A DNA stretch of 64,000 nt from JBKQVT01 sp963727245 (GCA_963727245.1 CAVSFO010000014.1:1-64000); one strand, 5' to 3'. Positions 26,227-34,645 are shown, counted from the first letter of the stretch. A program made the numbers and translations. Notes: generated by a model from the sequence alone, not told the origin.

Positions 26227-28805
26227 GCAAGGTCTACATCGACAGCGAAACCTGCGGGCTGCACAGCATGATGGTGCTGTTGCAGTACGCCGAGGAAGAC
26301 GGCCCGATCCGGCTTCACGAGGTCTGGCGACGGCCGATCCGTGAGACGCTGCGCCTGATCGAATGGCTGACCGAGCACACGGTCGTGGGCTTCAATCTGT
26401 CCTTCGACTGGTTCCATATCGCCAAGACCTATACCATCTTTCGCCTCGCGGACCCTGACTGGATTCCGCGGGAGCACATCAACGAGATTGCCCTGTTGGA
26501 GCCGAAGGGGCAAGACGGCCCGTGCGTCAAGCCGGCCTGCGCCCTGGACCTGATGCTCCATTCCCGCAAGGGGCCGTACCAGTCCCTCATGGCCCGCGAA
26601 GACATCCGCATCAAGCGGGTGCCTTCCGCGCTGGCCTACGCGCTGGCTGCTGAGTTGGAGGGCCGTGTCCAACTGGACAACATCTACTTCGCCCGTTCGG
26701 CCGATCCGAACGCCCCCAAGTGGCAGGTCTTCGACCGCAAGGATCGCTATGGCGACATCGACACCGACTTCAAGGATGTCGTGCTGCGTTTCAACCCGGC
26801 CGGCGGACTGAAGTTCCTCGCCGAGCACGCGATGGGCTTCAAGCCCAATTACCACTTCAAGGATGTCGAGCCGCCTACGGCCTGGCGTCCCTATGAGCTG
26901 GGCTATGCGCCCACGGCGCTGGCGGTGTCGTCGCCCGAGAGGAATTGGGAAGTGTGGGGCCGCAAGAAGGGCAAGCAGAAGATCAAGGTCGCCGTCGAAG
27001 AGCAACTGACTGACCCTGCGCTGAACCTGCACGACGAGCATGACGACGACGAGGTGGTCGCCAAGCGTGCCAAGCCCAAGGCGGGCGAGGATGTGTTGTT
27101 GGGCCACGCCTGGCCCGGCGTGATTGACAAGCACATCGAGCACTGGGCCACGCGGCCGGATGCCCGCGAATATGCCAACGACGACATCGTTTACACGCGG
27201 GCGCTCGACAAGCACTTCGGCTGCCCGACAACGGGCGACAACGATTCAACGTTGGCCTGCATGGTCCCCGTCGTCCGCTGGCACGGCTTCTCCATCAACG
27301 TCCCCGGCATGAAGCAACTGCTGGCCAAGGCCGAGGCGGTCGTGGCGGCCAGCCCGGTCAACATCAACAAGCCGGGCGAAGTCCGCGGCTACGTCACGGC
27401 TGCGATGGACCCCACCGAGACGGTCGTTCTCGAAGAGTCCACGAAGAAGAGCAACCTGGAAGCCATCTTGAACTGGGAGATCGCCCAACCAGAGCCGTGT
27501 GGCCGGTGCGAGGGCACGCCGGGTTGCGTCCGTTGCGGCGGCACCGGCTTCGTCCAGCCGGGCAAGCATCCGGCGGCCGTTCGGTCCAAGCAAATCCTAG
27601 ACGTGAAGATCGCCGCCAAGGAAGTGGAGTTGTACAAGAAGCTGCTGCTGGCTGGCAAGTTCCATGCCAGCTTCGTGGTGATCGGCACCCTCTCCAGCCG
27701 CATGGCCGGGGCAGACGGTCTGAATCCGCAGGGCATCAAACACGCCAAGGACGTGCGTAAGATGTTCCCCTTGTTCTGGGAGGAAATGATCCTCTGCGGC
27801 GGCGACTTCGACTCGTTCGAGGTGACGATTGCCGACGCCGTGTACAACGATCCGGCCTTGCGCAGGGATTTGACGACCAAGGGGCCGTGTCCGAAATGCC
27901 TCGGAACCGGCAAGGACAAGAAGACGGGTGGCGTGTGCGGCGAGTGTGAGGGCACGGGCCTGGCCCCGCAGAAGATCCATGCCCTGTTCGGCATGGCCCT
28001 CTCCGGCCTGACCTACGAGGAGGTGGTCGCCTCGCAGGGCACGGACAACGACTGGTACGACAAGGGCAAGCGTGGCGTGTTCGCCCTGGTGTACGGCGGC
28101 GACTGGAACACCCTGGTGCAGAAGCTCGGCGTGACCGAGGCCCGCGCCAAGGCGGCCTACGCCGACTTCGTGAAACGCTACCCCGGCATCGACAAGGCCC
28201 GCCGCAAGACCTTCGACGCCTTCTGCTCCATGCGGCAGCCGGCCGGCATCGGGAGTGCCGTGGTCTGGGCGGAGCCGGCCGAGTACATCGAAACCTTCCT
28301 CGGCTTCCGCCGCTACTTCACCCTGGAAAACAAGATTTGCAAGGCCCTCTTCGACCTGGCCCGCAAAGTGCCGGCGCACTGGCGGGCGTGCAAGGTCAAG
28401 GTGGTGCGGCGCGATCGCGTCCAGACTGCTGGCGGGGCGGTGTCGTCCGCCCTCTATGGCGCCGCCTTCCAGATGCAGGCCGCCAACATGCGGGCCGCCG
28501 CGAACCACGAAATCCAGAGCCCTGGCGCCGAGATCACGAAGTCGGTCCAGCGACGGCTGTGGGACTTGCAGCCTGCGGGCGTCCATCCGCTGATGCTCGC
28601 TCCGCTGAACGTCCACGACGAGTTGATGGTGGTGGCCATGCCCGCCATTGTCCCGCATATCACGGCTAAGGTCCGTGAAGTTGTGGAGTCCTATCGTGGC
28701 CATGTGCCGCTGATCGGCATGACCTGGTTCGAGGGCATGGAGAACTGGGCAGAGAAGAAGGGTGGCGCCGCCCCGGTCAAGATTCGAGCCCCGGAGATGA
28801 TGTAA
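26223..28805 (+). CDS. Family A DNA polymerase with 3'-5' exonuclease and two CxxC zinc-like inserts
   Basis: 860 residues. The exonuclease begins with VYIDSETCG (D-x-E), then VVGFNLSFDWFH and YANDDIVYTRAL near residue 325. Polymerase motif A is GGDFDSFEVTI near 528, motif B is KGKRGVFALVYGG near 615-627, and motif C is NVHDELMVV near 798. Two DnaJ-like cysteine clusters are inserted, CGRCEGTPGC-VRCGGTG near 426-445 and CPKCLGTG ... CGECEGTG near 555-580, the second between motifs A and B. These are unusual for the family and suggest bound zinc. There is no 5' nuclease domain. This is the element's replicative polymerase. Confidence 0.92.
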   Translation: MSKVYIDSETCGLHSMMVLLQYAEEDGPIRLHEVWRRPIRETLRLIEWLTEHTVVGFNLSFDWFHIAKTYTIFRLADPDWIPREHINEIALLEPKGQDGPCVKPACALDLMLHSRKGPYQSLMAREDIRIKRVPSALAYALAAELEGRVQLDNIYFARSADPNAPKWQVFDRKDRYGDIDTDFKDVVLRFNPAGGLKFLAEHAMGFKPNYHFKDVEPPTAWRPYELGYAPTALAVSSPERNWEVWGRKKGKQKIKVAVEEQLTDPALNLHDEHDDDEVVAKRAKPKAGEDVLLGHAWPGVIDKHIEHWATRPDAREYANDDIVYTRALDKHFGCPTTGDNDSTLACMVPVVRWHGFSINVPGMKQLLAKAEAVVAASPVNINKPGEVRGYVTAAMDPTETVVLEESTKKSNLEAILNWEIAQPEPCGRCEGTPGCVRCGGTGFVQPGKHPAAVRSKQILDVKIAAKEVELYKKLLLAGKFHASFVVIGTLSSRMAGADGLNPQGIKHAKDVRKMFPLFWEEMILCGGDFDSFEVTIADAVYNDPALRRDLTTKGPCPKCLGTGKDKKTGGVCGECEGTGLAPQKIHALFGMALSGLTYEEVVASQGTDNDWYDKGKRGVFALVYGGDWNTLVQKLGVTEARAKAAYADFVKRYPGIDKARRKTFDAFCSMRQPAGIGSAVVWAEPAEYIETFLGFRRYFTLENKICKALFDLARKVPAHWRACKVKVVRRDRVQTAGGAVSSALYGAAFQMQAANMRAAANHEIQSPGAEITKSVQRRLWDLQPAGVHPLMLAPLNVHDELMVVAMPAIVPHITAKVREVVESYRGHVPLIGMTWFEGMENWAEKKGGAAPVKIRAPEMM

Positions 28806-29206
28806 TGGCTCGAATCCGCAAGCCGGCCCACGGACCAGAGTGGTACATCCAGCGGGACGTAATCCGGTTCCTGACGGCCCGCGGCTGGAATGTCGAGCAC
28901 ACGCACGGCAACCTCTACCAGACAGGCTTCCCCGACCTGTACGTCGCCCACAAGAAGTGGGGCACCCGCTGGATCGACTGCAAGCAGCCGAAGAGGTACA
29001 GCTTCACCCGCGACCAGAAACGCAAGTGGCCCGTGTGGGAAGCCTATGGCATTGGCATCTGGATTCTCACGGCCGCCACGCAAGAAGAATACGACAAGCT
29101 ATTCGGACCACCGAACTGGCGTGATTACTGGAAGAAGTCCTGGGGCGATGTTCCCGATGTGGACGCCCTCTTGGACGAGTTAGAGCGCGAAGGCCGTTCG
29201 GCCTGA
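28805..29206 (+). CDS. VRR-NUC-like PD-(D/E)XK nuclease
   Basis: 133 residues, with its ATG overlapping the polymerase stop. The core QTGFPDLYVAHKKWGTRWID-CKQPKRYSF gives the PD...D-x-K active-site pattern, and a conserved RDQKRKW helix follows. This resembles VRR-NUC or Holliday-junction-resolvase-like phage nucleases. It probably resolves or trims DNA branches during replication. An acidic C-terminal helix ends the protein. Confidence 0.75.
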   Translation: MARIRKPAHGPEWYIQRDVIRFLTARGWNVEHTHGNLYQTGFPDLYVAHKKWGTRWIDCKQPKRYSFTRDQKRKWPVWEAYGIGIWILTAATQEEYDKLFGPPNWRDYWKKSWGDVPDVDALLDELEREGRSA

Positions 29207-29252
29207 TCTATTCGCGCCGCTCCCGTTATCCACCTCCAACTGCGGAGAAACT

Positions 29253-29738
29253 ATGCGCTTACTACGCAAGCCCGAGCGATGGATGTGCCTGCCGGCATCC
29301 TTTGCGATGGTCTTGGACCTGCCGCTCGCCGCCATCTTCGAGGAGATCGGGCACGACGGCAGCAAGATCATGCGGCCTGATCTGCCCGAGCCTACCTGTC
29401 GGCGCGGTTTTCATCCCCAAGAGTTGGTCCATGTCTGTCTGAGTCACGGCCACGCCGGCACGCGGGTCGAGTTGTTTCCCGTCCTCCGCGCGACGCCAGA
29501 TGGGGCCGAACACGTCGTCGCCTACCCGGACGACAACTGGGTCCGCTTCACGCGGGTCATTGAGCACAGCCGTGGCGTGATTGAAGGCGTCGGTCGCCGC
29601 TGCGGTCACGCGGTCGCCTACGAGTACGGGCACATCTTCGACCCGGACGGCTACGAGTACGACTACTCGCGCGAAGCCTGCCAACAGCGCGGCTTCCTCA
29701 CCCAGCACCTTTGGCGCATTGACAGGATCGGAGGCTGA
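29253..29738 (+). CDS. Possible papain-fold (C39-like) peptidase or inactive relative
   Basis: 161 residues. MCLPASFAMVLDLPLAAIFEE near residues 11-31 resembles the catalytic-cysteine helix of C39/papain-like peptidases. A later RCGHAVAYEYGHIFDPDGYEY near 115-135 could supply His and Asp. The spacing fits a small papain-like fold. The substrate is unknown. It directly precedes the sigma factor gene. Confidence 0.5.
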   Translation: MRLLRKPERWMCLPASFAMVLDLPLAAIFEEIGHDGSKIMRPDLPEPTCRRGFHPQELVHVCLSHGHAGTRVELFPVLRATPDGAEHVVAYPDDNWVRFTRVIEHSRGVIEGVGRRCGHAVAYEYGHIFDPDGYEYDYSREACQQRGFLTQHLWRIDRIGG

Positions 29739-29740
29739 GC

Positions 29741-30346
29741 ATGGCGTTCACAATCGAAAACAACAATGAGTTGTTTCCAGCAGTTCTTGCCGGGGACGCC
29801 GCAGCCCGCGAGGCGATGATTGTCAACAACGTGGGGTTGGTAATTGTCAAGGCGGGTTCCCTAATCCGGCAGATGCCGAGCGTTGCCTACTTGCGGGACG
29901 ATTTAGTCAGTGCCGGCTATATCGGCCTGGTCAGGGCCGTCAACAAGGTGCCGACAGGACGGGTCCGAATGAAAGCCTTGAACGCTTGGATCGGACGGTG
30001 CGTGACAAAAGAAATGCGAGACCTGCTTCCGCGTGAGCGAAGCATTCATATTCCACGAGAATCCAGCCGCCTTGCCCGCAATCACAACCGGCCGATTGAA
30101 GTCCCCACAGTCTTTAACGTGATCCCGGAAACACTTGAAACCCACTCGGAGCTTGCCGTGGTGGAGTTGCGCGACATTTTCGACGCTTGCTGCAAGTCCG
30201 AGACAGAACGGAAGTGCCTGCGGCTTCGTGAAGCTGGATACACATTCCAGGAGATTGGCACAAGGCTCAATATCTCGAAATCTTTGGCCCAAAAGATGTT
30301 CCGCAACCTGCAAGAACGAATCCTCGCCTGTTGGGAGGCCAGATGA
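29741..30346 (+). CDS. Phage-encoded sigma-70-family RNA polymerase sigma factor
   Basis: 201 residues. Region 2 is visible as LRDDLVSAGYIGLVRAVNKV near residue 47, with ALNAWIGRCVTKEMRDLLPR following. Region 4 is the C-terminal HTH, TERKCLRLREAGYTFQEIGT then RLNISKSLAQKMFRNLQERI. Regions 1.1 and 3 are reduced, as in small sigma factors. It should redirect host RNA polymerase to element promoters. The best candidates are the 43-bp repeats at 12759, 30575 and 38247, one of which lies just downstream. Its stop overlaps the nucleotidase remnant. Confidence 0.85.
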   Translation: MAFTIENNNELFPAVLAGDAAAREAMIVNNVGLVIVKAGSLIRQMPSVAYLRDDLVSAGYIGLVRAVNKVPTGRVRMKALNAWIGRCVTKEMRDLLPRERSIHIPRESSRLARNHNRPIEVPTVFNVIPETLETHSELAVVELRDIFDACCKSETERKCLRLREAGYTFQEIGTRLNISKSLAQKMFRNLQERILACWEAR

Positions 30347-30573
30347 TCCAACGCATTTTGTTGGACCTGGACGACACCTGCAATACGTTGGCGATGCACG
30401 CCTTGGCGTGCGTCGGCTGCAAGGTCAGTTCTACCGACTACACGCAGCATCCCGTCGAGTTTCGCTGTGACCTTATGGGTGCGGCCAAGGCATCCTAGTT
30501 CCCCGGCCGTGGAACGGGCTATGGGGACAAGACCCCTTCGAGGCCATCGAGCGGCAACTGGAAAAACTTTTCT
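30343..30573 (+). pseudogene. Internally deleted 5'(3')-deoxyribonucleotidase-like HAD gene
   Basis: The first frame gives MIQRILLDLDDTCNTLAMHA, with the HAD motif I (D-x-D), and stops at 30496-30498. The +1 frame then continues to 30573 as ILVPRPWNGLWGQDPFEAIE, which matches the C-terminal part of phage NT5C-like nucleotidases. A normal member has roughly 190 residues; only about 75 codons remain, so the middle of the fold is gone. This is a remnant created by deletion with a frame change. Confidence 0.6.
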
Positions 30574-30574
30574 G

Positions 30575-30617
30575 ATTCACTCTAACTTCTCCGGGCTTTG
30601 CTGATATAGGAGTGCCA
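30575..30617 (+). promoter_or_regulatory. 43-bp promoter-like repeat, copy 2
   Basis: ATTCACTCTAACTT, a 9-base spacer, then TTGCTGATATAGGAGTGCCA. It begins just after the nucleotidase remnant and 76 bases before the small gene at 30651, which leads the ligase operon. The conserved halves are nearly identical to copies 1 and 3, while the spacer differs, as expected for a protein-binding site. Confidence 0.65.
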
Positions 30618-30650
30618 AGCACTTCGGCACTTTCGACCGGAGACTGAACC

Positions 30651-30821
30651 ATGCACACCGTTGAATTCATCCCCGCCCATTGGCTGGAACACTCCGCATC
30701 GGCGGTCGTCACCGGCCTGCCGCTGGTCTGCTACAGCCGGCCGGTGGAAGTGGAGCGCCGTGTCGAAACCCGGCGGGCGTCGGACGTGGAACGGCTGCTC
30801 AAATCCCTGCTTTCGGCATAA
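30651..30821 (+). CDS. Small unknown protein leading the ligase operon
   Basis: 56 residues, MHTVEFIPAHWLEHSASAVV at the start and a basic helical end (RRVETRRASDVERLLKSLLS). It is the first gene after promoter-like copy 2. Confidence 0.5.
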   Translation: MHTVEFIPAHWLEHSASAVVTGLPLVCYSRPVEVERRVETRRASDVERLLKSLLSA

Positions 30822-30839
30822 GCGACACCAGGCAACCAC

Positions 30840-31985
30840 ATGAAACGCGAATTCCTGCAACTGGCCGACCACTACGCCCCGGCGAAGCATGGCGTGGCCG
30901 GGTGGTTCATCTCGGAAAAGTTGGACGGGACAAGGTGCTTTTGGGACGGCGGCGTCTCTCGCGGGATCGCCACCGAGCAAGTGCCGTGGGCCAGCATCAT
31001 CGACCCGAAGACCGGCAAGAGGAAAGCCAAGATCAAGCCCGTGGCGACGGGTCTGTGGAGCCGCTACGGCAACCCAATCATCGCACCGGATGCGTTCTTG
31101 AATCTCTTGCCCTGCTGCCCGCTGGACGGCGAGTTGTGGGCGGGACGCGGGAATTTCCAGCTTTGCCGGTCGATCTGCGGCGGCGACACGCCGGACTATC
31201 GCTTCATGGACACGATCGTCTACGCGGTCTACTCGTCCCCGCCCCTAGCCAGCGTCTTTTCCAACGGAGAGATCAAGAACACCAACATGGTCCGGGCGAT
31301 GGACCACATAGCTTGCGAGCACTGGATTTGCCAGCGTCTCAATGCCAAGCCCAAGCGGCACGAGGGCCTGCCCGTCCCGCGTTGGTCCCTGGGCGATGAC
31401 TACAAGTACATGCCGCCGGGCGTGCCCTTCGCGGATGAGTTGCGATTCCTCAACGAGAATTTGGACAATACGGACCCAGACTCCCGTTGCTACCTGCACC
31501 CGCAGACGAAGTTGATCGACATTCCTGAAGAGGCCGCAGCCCAAGTGGAAGCCTTCCTGCAAAAGGTCTTGGACCTTGGCGGCGAGGGCGTGGTGGTTCG
31601 CAATCCGCAGGCGACTTGGACGCCCAAGCGGCACAAGGGCATCCTCAAATACAAGCCCTTCCTGGATGCCGAAGCCCGCATCATCGGCTTCACGTCTGGC
31701 CGCGAGACCAACAAGGGCAGCAAGCACCTGGGCCGCATCGGCGCACTGATTACCGAGTACGAAGGCAAACGGCTGGAACTGTCCGGCCTGACCGATGCCG
31801 AGCGCGAGTTTTCGTCCGACGAGATGGGCATCTTTGCGTCCGCTAATCCCGGCGTGGACATGCCTGACCGGTTCCAGGGCCGGCACTTCAAGAGGGGCCA
31901 AACCGTGACCTTCAAGTACCGCGAATTGACCGACGACGGCATCCCGAAAGAGGCCCGCTACTGGCGTCGGAGAGACATGGAGTGA
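30840..31985 (+). CDS. ATP-dependent DNA ligase
   Basis: 381 residues. Motif I is SEKLDGTR with the adenylated Lys near residue 27, motif III is PLDGELWAGRG near 98, motif IV is GGEGVVVRNP near 250, and motif V is HKGILKYKPF near 268. The C-terminal OB domain ends with a VTFKYRELTDDGIPKEARYW segment typical of phage ligases. It seals nicks during replication of the element. A long region between III and IV is larger than in minimal ligases. It is coupled to the next gene. Confidence 0.9.
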   Translation: MKREFLQLADHYAPAKHGVAGWFISEKLDGTRCFWDGGVSRGIATEQVPWASIIDPKTGKRKAKIKPVATGLWSRYGNPIIAPDAFLNLLPCCPLDGELWAGRGNFQLCRSICGGDTPDYRFMDTIVYAVYSSPPLASVFSNGEIKNTNMVRAMDHIACEHWICQRLNAKPKRHEGLPVPRWSLGDDYKYMPPGVPFADELRFLNENLDNTDPDSRCYLHPQTKLIDIPEEAAAQVEAFLQKVLDLGGEGVVVRNPQATWTPKRHKGILKYKPFLDAEARIIGFTSGRETNKGSKHLGRIGALITEYEGKRLELSGLTDAEREFSSDEMGIFASANPGVDMPDRFQGRHFKRGQTVTFKYRELTDDGIPKEARYWRRRDME

Positions 31986-32998
31986 GCCGCCTGATGAAGC
32001 GAGCCGAGATCATGGCCGTGGCCCGCACGCAAAAGACGGACGCCCGTTGCATCGGTCCCAAGCGAGGCATGAGCCGCCGGGGCAAACGCCTCGGAGCCAA
32101 GAAGGTCCGTCAGCACCTCAAGAAGATCGACACGGATCGGGGTACGCCGTCAGAGCCCCTAATCAACCAGACCTGTCTTCCTTCGGGTTGGCATAAGCCC
32201 ACGGTGCCGGGCGCGTTGATCGACGGAGACACCATTTTTCAACCAACAAGACTGAACACCATGATGAAACGCAACCCGAAACAGGAAGGGACACCCTTCT
32301 TCGACTGCATCCCGCAGACCGGGCCGTGCCCCATCGGCTGCAACCAGTGTTTCTACAACCGGCCGGGGGCCTACTACGTGCCCATCGACAAGCCGCACGT
32401 CCCCACGCCCGAGGAAGTCGGCGGCGGCATCGTGCGGATGAACTGCGGCAACGACAGCAATAACCAGCGCGAGTTGGTGATTGAGACCGCAAGGCAATAC
32501 GAGCGGTTCTTCTTCAACACGTCGATCCCGCGGTACGACTTCCCCGGCCCGGTCGTCCTGACGGCCAACCCGAAGGAAGAGGAAGGGGCGCACTACGCCT
32601 GGCCGCTGTGGCACGGCGACGACTGGTACTCGCCGGCCGCCAACCTTATGTTCGTGCGGCTCCGCACGTCGGCCAGCAATCTCAAGCTGGTGGACCAAGC
32701 CGTGGCTGCTTGGACCGCCGCCAAGGTGCCCTGCGTCATCACCTTCATGGCCTATTACGACCATGAGCCGGACGTGCCGACTGACCTGATCTTCAAGGGG
32801 CAGTGCTACGAGTGGCGTGTGCGGCACATCAATCCGTACTGGTGCCCGACCAAGGAGTTCATGCGCTGGATCATGTCCCGCTATCAGGGCAACCGCCTAG
32901 TGTCGATGTGCGGCAGCATCGACGCTTCCTACTGCCGCGCCTGCCACAACTGCGAGACGCACTACCTGCAAGCCATGAAACGCCTCCGCGGCGAGTGA
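31982..32998 (+). CDS. Radical-SAM-like protein
   Basis: 338 residues from a GTG at 31982 that overlaps the ligase stop. The cluster-binding motif GPCPIGCNQCFYN (C-x3-C-x2-C) lies near residues 115-125, and a further cysteine group (YCRACHNCET) is near the C-terminus. The first 90 residues are basic and unrelated in character, so translation may instead start at ATG 32262 (MMKRNPKQEG); no good ribosome site decides this. Radical SAM enzymes use a 4Fe-4S cluster and S-adenosylmethionine. Phage members may modify nucleotides or DNA, but the substrate is unknown. An IscU-like scaffold is encoded in the same element. Confidence 0.65.
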   Translation: MSRLMKRAEIMAVARTQKTDARCIGPKRGMSRRGKRLGAKKVRQHLKKIDTDRGTPSEPLINQTCLPSGWHKPTVPGALIDGDTIFQPTRLNTMMKRNPKQEGTPFFDCIPQTGPCPIGCNQCFYNRPGAYYVPIDKPHVPTPEEVGGGIVRMNCGNDSNNQRELVIETARQYERFFFNTSIPRYDFPGPVVLTANPKEEEGAHYAWPLWHGDDWYSPAANLMFVRLRTSASNLKLVDQAVAAWTAAKVPCVITFMAYYDHEPDVPTDLIFKGQCYEWRVRHINPYWCPTKEFMRWIMSRYQGNRLVSMCGSIDASYCRACHNCETHYLQAMKRLRGE

Positions 32999-33008
32999 AA
33001 GGAACACC

Positions 33009-33158
33009 ATGAACGCTCTCGTCACCATCACGATTGTCGGCCTGGTGGCCGGGACCATCATCACCATCACCGCTCCGCCAGCCGCGGCCGTCGTCATGGT
33101 CCTCGGCGTCGGCGCACTGTGCGTCTTCGGCTACCTCGCGTTGCAAAAGGGAGCCTGA
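33009..33158 (+). CDS. Small membrane protein
   Basis: 49 residues, with GAAAGGAACACC before the ATG at 33009. Nearly the whole sequence is hydrophobic (VTITIVGLVAGTIITITAPP, then AAAVVMVLGVGALCVFGYL), giving two membrane helices. It could be a holin-like protein, but nothing specific supports that. Confidence 0.5.
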   Translation: MNALVTITIVGLVAGTIITITAPPAAAVVMVLGVGALCVFGYLALQKGA

Positions 33159-33160
33159 TT

Positions 33161-33322
33161 GTGGGCACCAACCGCGAGCAACTGGGGCCGGACAGCCGCG
33201 ACCGCGGCACAAAGGCCCGCCGTTTCATCAAGCAGCAGCGCAACCGCGCCGACCGCCGCAAAGCGAAGCAAGACCCAGCCGGCGCACCTTCCAAGCGCAT
33301 TTACCGAGGCTACGACGACTAG
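33161..33322 (+). CDS. Small basic protein
   Basis: 53 residues from a GTG at 33161 (MGTNREQLGPDSRDR at the start). It is rich in Arg and Lys (FIKQQRNRADRRKAKQ), suggesting nucleic-acid binding. It lies between a membrane peptide and deoC. Confidence 0.45.
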   Translation: MGTNREQLGPDSRDRGTKARRFIKQQRNRADRRKAKQDPAGAPSKRIYRGYDD

Positions 33323-33323
33323 C

Positions 33324-34028
33324 ATGAGCGACCCGATTCCAACCGACGTAATCAGCGACAAGTCGCTGGACCGGCAACTGCCAGCAATCAGCCGAGACAA
33401 GATTATCCGAGCACTGGACCTGGCGGTCTTGAAGCCAGATGCCCACCTGGCCGACGTGACCACCACGGCCCGCGTCGTCGAAGACATGGGCTTTGCTTCA
33501 ATCTGCGTGGCGTCCTACAACGTCGCCGTCGCCAAACAAATCACGTCGCGGGTCTGCTCGGTCATTGGCTTTCCGCACGGCAACACGTCGCCCCAGGTCA
33601 AATACCTGGAAGCGGCAGCGGCCATCGAGGACGGGGCCGTGGAACTGGACGTGGTGATTAACTACGGCCGCTTCCTGGAAGGCCGGGACACGGTGGTCGT
33701 CCAGGAACTAGGTCGCATCGTCCAGTTGGCGCACACGAAGAAGGTGCTCGTCAAAGCGATCCTCGAAACGCGCTACTACCAGCCGGGCCAGATCGTCGAA
33801 GCCTGCCGTCTGTGCGTGGACTGCGGTGTGGACTTCGTGAAAACGTCCACCGGCTTTGCCTCTGGCGGGGCGACGCCCTGGGTCGTGGAACTGATGCTGG
33901 ACGCCGTGGAAGGCGCGGCCCAAGTCAAGGCCAGCGGCGGCATCAAGACCCACGCCGATGCAGCACTTTACCTCGGTCTGGGCTGCACGCGGCTCGGGTC
34001 GTCCCGCTACATGGAGCTACTGCCATGA
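33324..34028 (+). CDS. deoC: Deoxyribose-phosphate aldolase
   Basis: 234 residues. The DeoC class I aldolase signatures are present: VKAILETRYY with the active-site Lys near residue 137, DFVKTSTGFASGG with the Schiff-base Lys near 170, and VKASGGIKTHADA near 198. The enzyme cleaves deoxyribose 5-phosphate to glyceraldehyde 3-phosphate and acetaldehyde. It is next to a nucleoside deoxyribosyltransferase-like gene and not far from a nucleotidase remnant, which suggests salvage or breakdown of host deoxynucleosides. It is intact. The N-terminal 25 residues are an extra extension. Confidence 0.88.
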   Translation: MSDPIPTDVISDKSLDRQLPAISRDKIIRALDLAVLKPDAHLADVTTTARVVEDMGFASICVASYNVAVAKQITSRVCSVIGFPHGNTSPQVKYLEAAAAIEDGAVELDVVINYGRFLEGRDTVVVQELGRIVQLAHTKKVLVKAILETRYYQPGQIVEACRLCVDCGVDFVKTSTGFASGGATPWVVELMLDAVEGAAQVKASGGIKTHADAALYLGLGCTRLGSSRYMELLP

Positions 34029-34645
34029 AACGGCGAATGAACCGGCTTGCGCTAAATCGCGGCTATCTCTGCGGTGCGATGGATCGGGTTACAGACGGCG
34101 GCGTCGGCTGGCGTCAAGACCTGATCGACAGCCTGAAGGACTTGAAGATTCTCTGGCTCGACCCCTGCCGCAAACCGATTGACGTGGGGGTGGAAGACCT
34201 GGAGAACCGAGCCCTCCGGCACAGGGCGAAACGGGCCGGCGACTACGAGTTTGTCCGAACGCAGATGAAGCAGATTCGCCCCGTCGATCTGCGGATGGTG
34301 GACATTTGCGACTTCGTGGTGGTGAACCTTGACCTGGACGTTCACGCCTGCGGCACCTACGAAGAGTTGTTCTGGGCAAACCGAATGAAGAAGCCGGTGC
34401 TCGTGCGCATCGAGCAGGGCACCGAGCACACGCCGGATTGGCTCTTCGGCACGCTCCCCTTCGAGTTGATCTTTTCGACGTGGGACCAGGTGAAGACCTA
34501 CCTGCGACATATCGCCCACGACCCGGTAATCGACCGACTCAACCGTTGGTACTTCTTCAACTGGATGGGCGAGAACTGCGCCGAGCCTGCCAACTCATGT
34601 GTCCCGAAGGCCCGGCGAACAACCGTGAAGCGAGGCAAGAAATGA
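34025..34645 (+). CDS. Nucleoside 2-deoxyribosyltransferase-like protein
   Basis: 206 residues, overlapping deoC by four bases. The Rossmann-like start RGYLCGAMD near residue 13 and the later DFVVVNLDLDVHACGTYEEL-FWANRMKKPVLV near 98-128 match the NDT family, where the Glu of the TYEE segment is the nucleophile. It should exchange bases on deoxyribose. With DeoC it forms a small deoxynucleoside-handling unit. The C-terminal 60 residues extend beyond the usual domain. Confidence 0.75.
   Translation: MKRRMNRLALNRGYLCGAMDRVTDGGVGWRQDLIDSLKDLKILWLDPCRKPIDVGVEDLENRALRHRAKRAGDYEFVRTQMKQIRPVDLRMVDICDFVVVNLDLDVHACGTYEELFWANRMKKPVLVRIEQGTEHTPDWLFGTLPFELIFSTWDQVKTYLRHIAHDPVIDRLNRWYFFNWMGENCAEPANSCVPKARRTTVKRGKK

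Noticed and set aside
33009..33158. Calling the two-helix peptide a holin
   Set aside because: No endolysin is recognised nearby and hydrophobicity alone is not enough.
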